From the NCBI GenBank assembly GCA_029255685.2, contig CM055318.2, positions 29,562,001 through 29,626,000 of the forward strand: a stretch of DNA of 64,000 nucleotides, written 5' to 3'. This stretch comes from Silene conica. Lineage: Eukaryota; Streptophyta; Magnoliopsida; Caryophyllales; Caryophyllaceae. How positions within the stretch are numbered: the first letter of the stretch is position 1; every line of letters starts with the position of its first letter. The notes beneath the pieces were generated by a model. That model worked only from the letters and a program-made list of their open reading frames with translations. It made no database searches and was not told where the DNA came from. The translations under genes and the position numbers were made by a program. Below, one piece after another: positions 50,035-61,078 of the stretch.

Positions 50035-50293
50035 CTTCCTCCATTTTTATCCAAATACAAGATTTGCTTTTTGTACACTATTCACCAATCAACTTTCAAT
50101 CTCATTTTTCTCTCAATACGTAAGAAAAAATATATTCATGTGGGGTCTTGTTTAATTCGTCTTTACGAGTACATTGATAATATATAACTTTTATAATTTT
50201 TACAAATACGTAGTTAAAGATATGAAGCACGCAAAACTTGCGTTGGCAAACGTGAATAAAGCAAATCTTGTATTTGGATAAAAATGGAGGAAG
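50035..50293. mobile_element. Stowaway-type MITE with 36-bp perfect terminal repeats
   Basis: The first and last 36 bases are exact inverted copies, starting CTTCCTCCATTTTTATCC. The 259-bp element is flanked by TA on both sides (50033-50034, 50294-50295). CTCCCTCC/CTTCCTCC ends and a TA target are the marks of Stowaway MITEs mobilised by Tc1/mariner transposases. Exact end identity suggests recent activity. Confidence 0.92.
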
Positions 50294-50295
50294 TA

Positions 50296-52100
50296 TTTCA
50301 TTATTTTGAATGAGGTAAGTTGATACCACCGGCTTTCAAACCACCTCTGATTTATGAGTGAGTTGTGACGATAAAAAATGCATATATAATGAAGAAAATT
50401 TTGAGATTTTGTATTAACATTTACTTATCATTGTATATTGTGATTCCGCCGTTATGATATTTCAAATTTATATAAATCATTGAGTTTTGATATACTTTGA
50501 ATATAAACTATGTTGTTAATATTACAATATTTTTAGTATGTCGGTCATATGAAATTGTATTACAAATCAAAAATCTTAAATACGGTTAATCATTATTTTA
50601 AACATTATTCATAAATAATAATACTTGAAACTGCAATCCCGTGTAATTTGCACGAGATTAAAACTGGTACCTATTATTATTATTACTAACTTATTGTTAT
50701 TAATTAAAAATAAATTTGTATTAATAAGTGGGTATTTAATATTATATTCGGTCTTTGATTTATTAGCACTAAAAACTTTACCAAAAATAAAATTGAGGAA
50801 AAATAAGTTAATTAAAATTAAGCAAAAATTAAAAGTTAATTTTGTGAAGAGATTAATTGAACATAATCGATTGAACGTAAATAAAATTTAACGGAATACA
50901 GGCAAACAAAATTTAAAGGTGCTGAAATTAAGCCAAAAAACACAGGGACTTAGCGGGGGAGCGGGCCCGTAATACAGTTATTGGAATTAAATGAAGTGAA
51001 AATTGTTAATTACCACATAGTATTTATCGTATTTTACAAACTACTACCTTGTATTTATAGTAAAGGGATAAAACTTAGACACATAGTAATATAGGCCGGC
51101 GTACACTACAACAAGTTGATTATACATCCGATGTATTACCACTAATTTTATATTTTTTAAGCATTATAATAAAGTTTTTATGTTTTGTTTTAAAATTTCG
51201 GAGTTTTATTATAAAGTTTATGATTTAATTACTTAAACATTAAACTCAAAAATTATAACAAAACTCAAAAACATTACATTTAAGTTAAGTCAAATTTGAG
51301 TTTTGACGAAAAAACTTAAAATTTAACTTATAAACTTTAATAAGCTTACAAAAAATACACATATGCCAAAAAATAAATAAAGTTTGAGGTAATATACTAA
51401 AAAAATAAAATAAACATATGCTCAAAAATAAATAAAATCTGAGCTAATACTACCCTCGATTGTGCACAGGTCAATTTTTCGATGTAGACCGGAAAATCAA
51501 CACCTCTAGTCCTCTACTAGTCTACTACCTGTAGTCTGTAGATAGGCAGTTATGTGGTACAGCTATACAAGACTACAAGAGTATGGCTGAAGAAAAAGTA
51601 TACGTTCAACCCAATTGAATGGCAGCCCAATAACAGAGAGCGGGAATCATTATTACTATAAAAGCAAAATGTATTTTAGCTGACGTGGCGCAATATCGTT
51701 TCAGCGTTTAGTATTTCTCGCCCTCACATTCACCCTCAGAAATTTATGTTTCGTAGACCAATCAGGATGTCTGATTTATGCCACATCATATATTCTATGA
51801 TTTATTTAATAATTAAATCGAATAAAAAAAAATTCTATAAATGATAAAATCGTGTACTTCATATCTATGATTTATTCCATATTAAATATGCTAATTTGAT
51901 TGTGATAACCGTCTAAGAATATAATAATTTGATAAAATATTATAAATTGATTCATATTATCTAGCTTAAGGCATATTTCATAAATAATAAAACCGTGTAC
52001 ATATGGCAAGTCAATATTCCAACCGCAGAAAAAATGTGTAGCATCTAAGTTATGATTTAATAAATGATACCAAATTAAATACATATATTTTAGGTGTCAT
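50296..52100. other. AT-rich intergenic DNA
   Basis: No supported gene. The open frame at 50625-50891 is biased lysine/isoleucine-rich translation of AT-rich DNA. TATAAAAGCAAAATGTATTT at 51658 followed by GACGTGGCGC recalls 5' ends of some plant Helitrons, but no matching 3' end was confirmed. Confidence 0.35.
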
Positions 52101-52530
52101 ATACAAATATATTAATATTCTATCAATCAGAATAAAAACGTATGACATATACAACTAATATTGGTAACATCCAATCAGAATCGTTTACCATGTATAATAA
52201 ATATTCTATCAGAATCGTTTACCATATACTAATCCTAAATATCCATGCAATATTCCATAAATATTCTACCAATAATGTCGTCTACCATAAAATATTATAC
52301 CAATATAATAAATAGCACATTGAAAATATCCTAAATCGGAATCGTGATAATATTAGTATACAAATATATTAATATTCTACCAATCAGAATAAAAACGTAT
52401 GTCATATACAACTAATATTGGTAACATCCAATCAGAATCGTTTACCATGTATAATAAATATTCTATCAGAATCGTTTACCATATACTAATCCTAAATATC
52501 CATGCAATATTCCATAAATATTCTACCAAT
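52101..52530. repeat. 173-bp direct repeat
   Basis: 52101-52273 and 52358-52530 are nearly identical direct copies, each starting ATACAAATATATTAATATTC and ending ATATTCTACCAAT, separated by 84 bp. Each contains two smaller copies of CAGAATCGTTTACCAT. Equal length and few differences indicate a recent local duplication. Confidence 0.92.
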
Positions 52531-55340
52531 TAGATTTTTTTTCCGGCAATTTCATTGGTTACAAGTAATACTAATAAATAATACTAATAAAAAATTGTTT
52601 GTTGAATTATGACTGCAATCTTTAATTGGGTTTCGTCTACTACATTTAGGAGATCAATTTTTATTCTTTTATTCTAGAACCCTACAATGATTCAACAACT
52701 TCCTCATTTATATATATGTATATATCATACATAATTTCGTAGATTTACGTAACCTATATTGTTGTTTTAGTTGTTGCCCCAGTTAAGAATTTAGTTTGTT
52801 TCATGTTCTTTTAATGTAGATTAATATCTATGTGCTTATATTTTTTTGAACGATAATATTATAAGTAATTTCTTATTTTGCAATTTTTTTGAACAATAAT
52901 CTTACAAGTAATTTCTTTTTTGCAGGTTATAACTACGCCGACTCGCTTCATGTTTGATTCTACTATTTGAGTATTAAGAATACCGAGATTGGAATGTAGT
53001 ATGACATTTTTGTATGACTTTTAAATCATATACATTGATGTTCTTGTATAGATCACATTATTACCTAATATTGATTTTTTTTTGTTTTATATTTTTTTTC
53101 ATTTATCCGCGAATTCAATTGATGTTAAAATTTTGTATGTATCTTCTGTTTTCTGTTTTTTGTTTTTAGTAGAATCTGCTTAAAATTTTCTTTGATATAT
53201 ATTTGACATTTGATACTCTTTGTTTGTGTATTTTCAAAGAAGAAGACGGTTAAATTAACAATTTGATGTAAAACACTACAAATTAGGTCTAATAGTCTGC
53301 TCTACTAACTATTATGCAATTTTAATTTGTCTTCCATTGTTTTTGTAAATTTTACGTTAATTGACGTTTTATACCAAAGTTACATACAATAAATCTATTG
53401 ACACTTTTTGACTTCGTCTTATATTTTGTCGAGTATCTTGCTTAATTACAATATTAAAGCTTAAGTTTTGTGTGTTGGTATTGATTTCTACGATACAAGA
53501 ATCACTAGATATGTTGTAAATGTTATGTTATTTTGAAAGTGGTTATCATGCCATTAACAAAAAAAATAGTTGACTAATGGAGTTACGGAGTACCGACCAT
53601 GATGGAAAATTGTTAAGATATATAATTGGTCTTACGTCGCTTTTGGTCTTTTTTTTTCTCCGGTTTAGTCAGAATAGTACGAGTTGGGCCGCAAGTTAAA
53701 TACATTTATAGAGCAATCCGTTAGGGTAATTAAACTTATACTTTGCTTTTGATCCTTTTTTTTATCGTCTACAAAACATGGTACGAGTTAGACCGTAAAT
53801 ATAAAACATTATAAAGTTACATACTATGAGTAATTTCATAATTTGGAGACATGTACTCACAAACCTATCCGTTAGCATTGAATCTCTAATCCGTACTAAT
53901 ATCATGCAATTTAATAGATAATAAATACGGAGTATAAGATAAAAAAAATATCACCATTAAAAGTTGTTATACTTATCCTAATACAAATTCTACTCTACGA
54001 CGGTCACATGTGCAACTTACCAAAAGTAATTACAAAAATTTAGGTATGATAAAGGGTATAATTAAAGAAATCTCATACACATATTAAAGAAATCTCATAC
54101 ACATCGTTTACTTTGTTTGTGCGTGGCTTATTCCATTTTAAAAAATAATAAAAAAGATAAATCAAATGAGGGACCAGTGAGAATATTTTTCTTCAAAGAG
54201 TGGATACAAGAGAAGGTTTTTTCAAGGGATATTAGAATCTTCAATTTTTACGAACTATCTAATTACATAATAAGCAATAAATTAATATTATGATTAAGAA
54301 AAGAATTATATCCTACATACGGAGTATATCATAAAACTTAATGTCAATAATAATTATATCATTAAAAAACCAAATAAGAGTTGAGTTGATTAAAACAACT
54401 CCAATCACGCAACGATCAATAATGATATTTATAGACCATATATAGCTGATAGAGGAAGCCGAGTCTTCTTGGTATACAATATCAATGAGGAGTATACTAT
54501 TCTATTCTCTTATAGGTAGTTAGTACGGTATTATGCTACCAGTATATCACAAAATTATTATATCTTTTATTTGTTTTATTTACGTATACATTATGAAAGA
54601 TTTGTTAGAATCGATTTTTATATTATTTTCATTTTTTTGTAATATATGAAACTTAATTATTTTAGTTTTGGGTTTTACATATAATTTAAATATCTTAAAT
54701 TACTTAAATTTATATGTTATAATTTCCTTTTTTTTAACTATGTCTTAATTGTTTCATTTTAAACATATCTTACAATTGTTATTCTTATTAATATTATTAT
54801 GTGTACTTACATAGCTTAAACTTCTCAAACTTGAATGTTATAATTTCCGTATATATATTTTAATATATACAATGATATTATATTATTTCTTTTTTTATTT
54901 TTAAAAAGTACAAATGTTCGAATAAATAGCTTATTTATCTAAATAATAAATAAAATTTATATATGTCATCTTTAGAGGTAAGTGTACGCAACCGCGTGAT
55001 TTTTCACGGGTGTTATCTTTTTCTTTGTACAAACCTTTTGTTTTTCTTTGTGTATACCATTTGGCTCGATAATACGAGTAAAACTTTTGGTTAAGCTATA
55101 ACAATCATTTATGATTTAGTATCAGTTATCAGACGGAAGGAGTAACTGAGAAACCGTTTTCTGCAAAACTCTTGTTTCTCAATTATCAAACTTCTGCCCT
55201 AGAGTTTTGATTGTCAATCTGGTATATTCCGTATCCTTTACTATGCTCAATTATGTTATTTAACGATTTCCCTCTTGTTTTACTGTTTTACTATCTGGGT
55301 ACAATGTATCTTAGATTAAATTCATAAATTGATGCAATTT
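52531..55340. other. Gene-poor AT-rich DNA
   Basis: No open frame or element border is supported. CGCGTGATTTTTCACGGG at about 54992-55009 can form a small hairpin and might be a Helitron 3' terminus, but the CTRR end is not clear. Confidence 0.35.
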
Positions 55341-55351
55341 CTATTTACTAC

Positions 55352-55391
<40 letters not shown>
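55352..55391. repeat. (GTT)n microsatellite
   Basis: About 13 uninterrupted GTT units lie 550 bp upstream of the F-box gene start. The DNA at 55540-55760 that follows has phrases such as GAACCCGTGACCTCTTGGTC, which look repeat-derived. Confidence 0.9.
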
Positions 55392-55946
55392 GGTGTTGTG
55401 TTGTGAGGTTGCCATAAATTGGTGCAATTGCCAACATTATTTTCTGTGAGGAGACCGTCTAAATAAAAACCTTAAGATGATGATTGATCCACAATCAATA
55501 ATCTTAGTACCCTAACAAGCCATCTCACACGAAACCCCTTTGGGCCTGAAGTGTTGATTGCATTACAGGCCTCTCAGTAACTAATGTTAATATTCCACTT
55601 TAGGAAGGAGAGGTGTGACATTTGAACCCGTGACCTCTTGGTCACACTCGCTCTGACACCATGTGAGAAGATCATCTCAAGCAAAATAATTTTATAAGGT
55701 GATAGTTGAGACCCAATTGATGATCTTATACCCAAACATTTCTATGGGCTGTTTGCAGTCGCCGTCTCACTTGTAAGAGTGCGTACATCTGACTCCTTAC
55801 ATGAGAGGATTATTTAGATAAAACCCCTGGGCTAATGTCATGGTTTTGTGAAAACTGAAAGTTTAAAAATTAAATAGGGAACTAATATTCTAATTTATAG
55901 TGCACAATCATCCATGTTTTTCTTCTCAGTATAGTGGGCTGATATC

Positions 55947-57770
55947 ATGACTAAGGGTGAACCAACCTGTGAAGTTCTAAAAGATGTTATCAGTACACTG
56001 CCTCCAAATGTACTGTCTCAGATTATGGAATGTTTGCCTCTTTGTGATGCGGCAACTGCAAGTGTCCTGTCGAAAACTTGGAGGTATACTTGGCTAACAC
56101 TCCCAAAACTGACATTTGATGCAAAGTTTTTCAAAGATGTGCTGAAAGACAAACAAGTTGATGCATCTGAAATTTATGGTCTTGTGAGTAAGATTCTGCT
56201 CTATCATGTCGGTCCTGTATCAAAATTTCACCTCTACATTCCGAAGCTACAGTCTACTGGATGTATAATTGCACCATGCCTATCCTATCTGTCGAAGAAC
56301 AGCGTCAAGGAAATTACCCTTCAAAATTACTATCTGGGACGTATTAGGTTGTCTTCTTACCTCTTCTCTTGTCTAGATCTGGAAAAACTACAGCTGAATC
56401 GCTGCGAACTCGATGTTCCTTGTTTGTTCAAGAGTTTCAGAAACCTTTTGCACCTTGAGTTTGATGATGTGTTGTTTATGGGGAACTCGTTTAGACGTTT
56501 AGTTGATTGCTGTCCACAGCTTGAAACTTTCAGACTACTTAAGTGGTCTGATGGGAAGGGTATATACATTTATTCCCCAAAAATCAAGCACTTAACTTTG
56601 TCGGGGAAATTTGAAGCTGTTTGGTTAAAGAGTCCTCAAAATCTTGTTTCTTTGTCAATTACTCTCGATGACATGGGGCAAAATTACCGTATATCTAGAT
56701 TCCAGAAGCTGATCCAACTCCTTTCGAAGTTAACTGAACTTGAGAAACTCTCTGTCGGAGGGTATACTTGTAAGGTATGCTATTATTTCTGTCATTCTGT
56801 TTGTCATGACTAGAATTGATCCCTAACTAGTTCCCTTTATCTGGTATGTGAGCGACTCACAGTGTTCCTGTTTCCGTGTCTATATGAAAGGCTTTGACTT
56901 CAGGTGGAATTGCGTCATTGCTTCCATTCAAGTACAAATGCTTGAAAGTTCTGCAATTATCAAATATTGACACGAATGACTTCAGTGAGTTTCGCTTCGT
57001 GACTGGCATAATTAGGAGTTGTCCTGTTATTGAAGTACTGAAGATCTCTGTAAGTTTCTCAATCAGTTGATGATATTATACAAGTTTATGCAAAAAATTA
57101 CTTGCTCACAGCTCTTCCTGATCTTCTTGTGCATTCGGATTCATCGGTGTGATATAATGTGCTGCTAGTTTGTGTCCTCCTAGGTGTCTTATTTGTTAGC
57201 TACCTGCCTTTCTTATGCTAGTTCTGATAGCTGAATGACTGATGTTCTGGGTGGATACTTACATTCATGCCCCATCCACCGTATTAAATTTGGGTTGCGA
57301 AAATGTGTCACAACGACCAGTTCTGAGATTAAGTTTGAAACTGATATTTAATAGTCTGTACATGCTGGCAGCTGCTAAAATGTGTTGGTACTTCTGGAAA
57401 ACATTGGCTTTCATTCATGCAATTATTTTCTACGAGTAGATTTAAAGCTTATTGATACTATGTTTATGGAATTGTACAGTTTTCAAGTATACACTCTGTC
57501 GGAATTGTACATGAGACAGACAATGCTATGAGCTGCTCACTTGATCATCTTCGTGAAGTTGAGGTTACTCGTGTTAAGGGTTTCAGTATGGAGCTTAAAC
57601 TCATTGGATTCCTTCTTAATCACTCTCCTGTTCTTCACCTGTTTAAAGTCAAACCAAGTGTAGCTATCGAAGCGAATCTTGAGTCGCAGATGACTCGACA
57701 GTTGATGCGCTTTCCCAGAGCATCGCCAAGGGCAGAAATTATCTATGTCGATCCAATACCATATATGTGA
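55947..57770 (+). CDS. F-box/LRR/FBD protein (At1g13570-like), three exons
   Basis: Join 55947-56774, 56891-57049 and 57480-57770, about 425 residues, no stop or frameshift. Introns are GT-AG (TGTAAG|GTATGC ... GAAAG|GCTTTG; ATCTCT|GTAAGT ... GTACAG|TTTTC) and all splice in phase 0. Residues 17-60 form an F-box (LPPNVLSQIMECLPL, AATASVLSKTWRYTW), the Skp1-binding part of SCF ubiquitin ligases. Leucine-rich sequence follows (LEKLQLNRCELDVP, LLHLEFDDVLF). The C-terminal FBD-type region is at about 348-390 (LREVEVTRVKGF, IGFLLNHSPVLHLFKV). By family it should select substrates for ubiquitination; the target is unknown. The ATG is the first in frame after a possible leader-intron acceptor TTCTTCTCAG. 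It converges on the knottin-like gene. Confidence 0.92.
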
Positions 57771-57912
57771 ACAAATATGGTTATAGTATGGTGTTGCTTC
57801 TCTCATGGAGTTATGTGACTATTTTATACTCTGTAATGAAAACGCATAATTATGGTTTTACGGTTCTGAGACAACATTGATCATGCTTTTTATGAATATA
57901 ACATAGGCCATA

Positions 57913-57952
57913 GTCGTATAGACGTATAGACGTATAGACGTATAGTCGTATA
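57913..57952. repeat. Short minisatellite (GACGTATA)n
   Basis: Five imperfect 8-bp units of the form GTCGTATA/GACGTATA lie between the F-box and knottin-like genes. Confidence 0.85.
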
Positions 57953-58307
57953 GTACTGATACATGGCTACTATTCAGTACTGGTTGACAACACACTTCTG
58001 TGCTGGTTGCTTGTTCTTAATATTTACTGAGGATACAAATGTTCCGGTCCTTTCGGATGCTTAGGAAGAAATTCCAAGCAGGATGGAAAGTTTAGGACGA
58101 TGATCGTGCTGGTAAGTCACTATCATCAATTGATGGCTACTTTCATGATGCAGACTCTGAAAGTAAGGAAAGATGACAGTTCGATCACAAACTTTGTTTT
58201 GTAAGAGTAAGTCTCCTAGGTATCGGTTATTACTCCATACATGTTACACAGAGAACGATGACTGAAACGGTTTATTCTTGATTTTACAACATGAGTATGT
58301 AAAACGG

Positions 58308-58820
58308 TTATACATGAGATTTTCGATGATGAATGACTACAATCCCAGGAGGTGAACCACCCCCGTGCCACTGACAGCATGTGCCCTCTGTTGATGACTG
58401 AAGACAAGTCAAGCCTGAACAACAGTGAGAATTTGGTTCATTGTTGTCGCAAAAATACCCTTTTAAGGAGCACCATTCTTGTGTCTTTCGCCTTGGCTCT
58501 TCATTCGTCCCTTCCGTATTTGCCAACACCGTTCCTACAAGATGCTTAAACCGCTTTTTAGTCGACCATTAACCGCAAAAATTTACCCAGCTCAAACTTG
58601 ATAAACGAAAACCTCTTTGTTCATTTTATTTCGTTAATACCTTTCTTACGTAAATTAAAAGGAATTATCTTTCATATAGGAAAATAAATTCGTGCAAATT
58701 ATTTACATGCAATTGATTTTAAATGTATTTATCAATATAAAAAGTAAACTAACTCGATAATAACAAAAGAATGAGAAATGCCAATGCAACCGGTTTGGAA
58801 CCACATAGTAGTGAAGCCAT
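58308..58820 (-). CDS. Secreted cysteine-rich knottin-like peptide, two exons
   Basis: Join of minus-strand exon 1 (58820-58754) and exon 2 (58534-58308), 97 residues. Exon 1 encodes a typical signal peptide (MASLLCGSKPVALAFLILLL). The donor is TCGA|GTTAGT and the acceptor CTTGTAG|GAACGG; joining through an arginine codon keeps frame into VLANTEG. The mature part has seven cysteines spaced C-X6-C-X8-CC-X4-C-X8-CC, close to the C-X6-C-X8-CC pattern of plant knottin antimicrobial peptides and of scorpion-toxin-like knottins. By analogy it would be exported to the apoplast and could act in defence. That function is inference. The extra final cysteine and the tail after it (HGGGSPPGIVV) are unusual. 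Exon 1 is inferred from sequence only. Confidence 0.72.
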
Positions 58821-59033
58821 GATAATTTTACAATTCATCTTGGTTATTTATATACTTTTAATATACTTTTGCCATATATGAGCTCTAAGCATTGCTATTT
58901 ATAACGAAATTTCGATACGGTTTCGGAATTAAAAGAGTTAAATACTGATTTATAAATTTGTATTAATTAACAAGTGGTATACTTAATTTTATGCTCGCAA
59001 TGACTTTATGTTCAAATTAATAATTATCTACTA

Positions 59034-59345
59034 CTCCCTCCTATGCTGGGTTTTCTTCCCATTTGGAGAGGGCACGATACTGAAGGAATATTGTATTTTA
59101 ATGAAGAAAGAGTGAGGTGGGGTTGAGAATAGGAGAGAGGGATAATAATTAAGAGTTAAATAATGAATTGTGGGCCCCAAACATTAATGAAATGAATAAA
59201 ATAGAAGTAAAAAAGGTGGGTGGGGTTGGGGATAGGGGAGAGGGATGAATAAAATATAATTAAAAGTTACCAAAATAGAAAAGGTGAAGAAAATCTGAAT
59301 AATCCATTTAAGGAAATAGGGAAGAAAACAGTGAATAGGAGGGAG
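59034..59345. mobile_element. Stowaway-type MITE
   Basis: Ends CTCCCTCCTATGCTGGGTTTTC and GAAAACAGTGAATAGGAGGGAG form inverted repeats with few mismatches over about 27 bp. The element lies between TA dinucleotides (59032-59033, 59346-59347). The interior is purine-rich and has no coding potential. Its end sequence differs from the MITE at 50035, so it is another family. Confidence 0.88.
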
Positions 59346-61078
59346 TACTATTTATTATTTTAAAAAGCTATTTCAAAATTCGAACATAAATACTTGGTAA
59401 CTAATAATAAAAAAAAGGTAGAGATGTTACGCATACAATCATTGGAAAGTTAGTATGACATCATTGTCAAAAATCCTTTCAGACATAACTTAATCAATTT
59501 TCATTGAAACAAACATTTTTTGTCATAAGTTAAAAACCGATTAAATGTCATCATTTTAACAATAAATTGATCATTCTAATGATAAACTATTATAGCTTAA
59601 ACAAATATTCCGTAAAATAGTTACATTTTTCTCTTAAATGGTTTAAATTTTACCCCATGTTCATCTTGTAACGAAATACTTGTATTACACATCTTCCGCA
59701 AAACTTAGTGTAACACAGTTATCTTTTGATTGGAACCAACTCCACCCACACAAACCTGCGGAGATCAGTGGCGGACCCAGAAATTTAGTCCTAGGGGCAC
59801 AATATTTTTTACGTGTTATCTATGTACATCTTAGACAATATTTTTATAGTAGTATTTTGGGGTTTTTTTCCTAAATTAGTGATTATCTACATCTTAGACA
59901 ATATTTTTGTAGTAGTATTTTTGGGGTTTTTTTTGCTTAAATTAGTCATTATCATTATATAAGTAAAAAATGAAAATATAATTGGTCATAAACATACTTT
60001 TTTCAAAAAATAAACTTTGTCCTAAAATAATTTAAATTTTAAGTATATGAAAAAATAATAACTCATTTATAGAAAATAATAAATTTAATACTTAAATTAA
60101 TAATAAATGAAAGTGGTTCAATGGTTTAAAATTTGTTATTTTAGTTGAAGGTTAGGGGTTCAAATCTCATTTCAAACAATTTTACTTAATAAAAAAATGA
60201 ATTTTTGTTTTTACAATATTTATTTGTTAGCGGGTCTTTTTAAGCTACATCTATTGTAGTTTACAATTAAAACGTATTGTCGCTTTAAAGCTTTGTTGCT
60301 TAGAAAAAATATGGAGCAAAACAAGCTCCAAGGTTTTGTAGCTTGCAATTGGAGTTGCTACACGGTAGACATGTTGAATATCAATATGCACTCATCATAT
60401 CTTCTACAACCCCTATAAATGTATGAAGTTGGGAAAATGGAACAATAGGCCAATAGAAAGCGTGCCTATCATGTGCTGAACAGTGCACTGTTTGTCCTAT
60501 CCGCCGTGATGAGTAGTGGTCTCATTGTCTCCGTCCTTTTACCTGTTTCCTCTGCAATCTTCCCATACTTCCATAATTCTTCCCATACTTCTTCCAATAC
60601 TTCCTCCTCCCATACTTCTTCCTATTCACTTGTAAATGTTTTTTTTTGATGAAAACATTCCAATTTAGGGATTTAAATTTAGGGTTCTTAGATTTTAGCA
60701 TCAGAAGAGGGATACTTTCCTGGGTAGTTACAATTTTTGTGCAGTGATTAGCCGCAAGAGACGGTCTTCTCCTGGAAAAACCCATCTACTAATTTATCCT
60801 ACATCCATGGCCCTGCTACAACTCAATCTCCTCCTTCACTATCGAAGGTTTATTCTCTTTATCTTTTACTTTTGTGTTTCTTCTGGGTTTTAAGATCTGG
60901 TTATATCACGCAGTATTGTTGATTTTGATTTTGTTGTGATTCTTAGAAAGTTTAGTGAGTTTAGATTGAATGGATACATGTGTTGATGGAATTTTCAGAA
61001 GAGTAGTTATATAATCTGAGGTTGCTTGTATAATGGGATTTTGTTGTGATTCTTTGAAATTTTTGTTTGTTCTTGTAG
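59346..61078. other. Intergenic DNA with scattered repeat fragments
   Basis: No supported gene. AGTGGCGGACCCAGAAATTT at 59768 resembles a widespread transposon end but no partner end was found. GGTTCAATGGTTTAAA (60115) with GGGGTTCAAATCTC (60158) looks like decayed pol III A and B boxes. A CTTCCCATACTTC-type low-complexity tract fills 60555-60625. The N-terminal exons expected upstream of the carA pseudogene were not recognised. Confidence 0.4.
59812..59946. repeat. About 67-bp tandem duplication
   Basis: The unit containing CATCTTAGACAATATTTTT, AGTAGTATTT and GGGGTTTTTT at 59812-59879 recurs at 59880-59946 with a few changes. Confidence 0.85.

Noticed and set aside
51106..51130. CACTACAACAAGTTG as a possible CACTA terminus
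   Set aside because: No inverted partner end, subterminal array or 3-bp duplication was found nearby.
51640..55020. Possible Helitron
   Set aside because: A suggestive 5' phrase and a hairpin near 54992-55009 exist, but no convincing TC start, CTRR end or AT target could be fixed.
59680..60240. Possible hAT/MULE-like element starting AGTGGCGGACCCAG
   Set aside because: No inverted end or target duplication was found; at most a truncated repeat.
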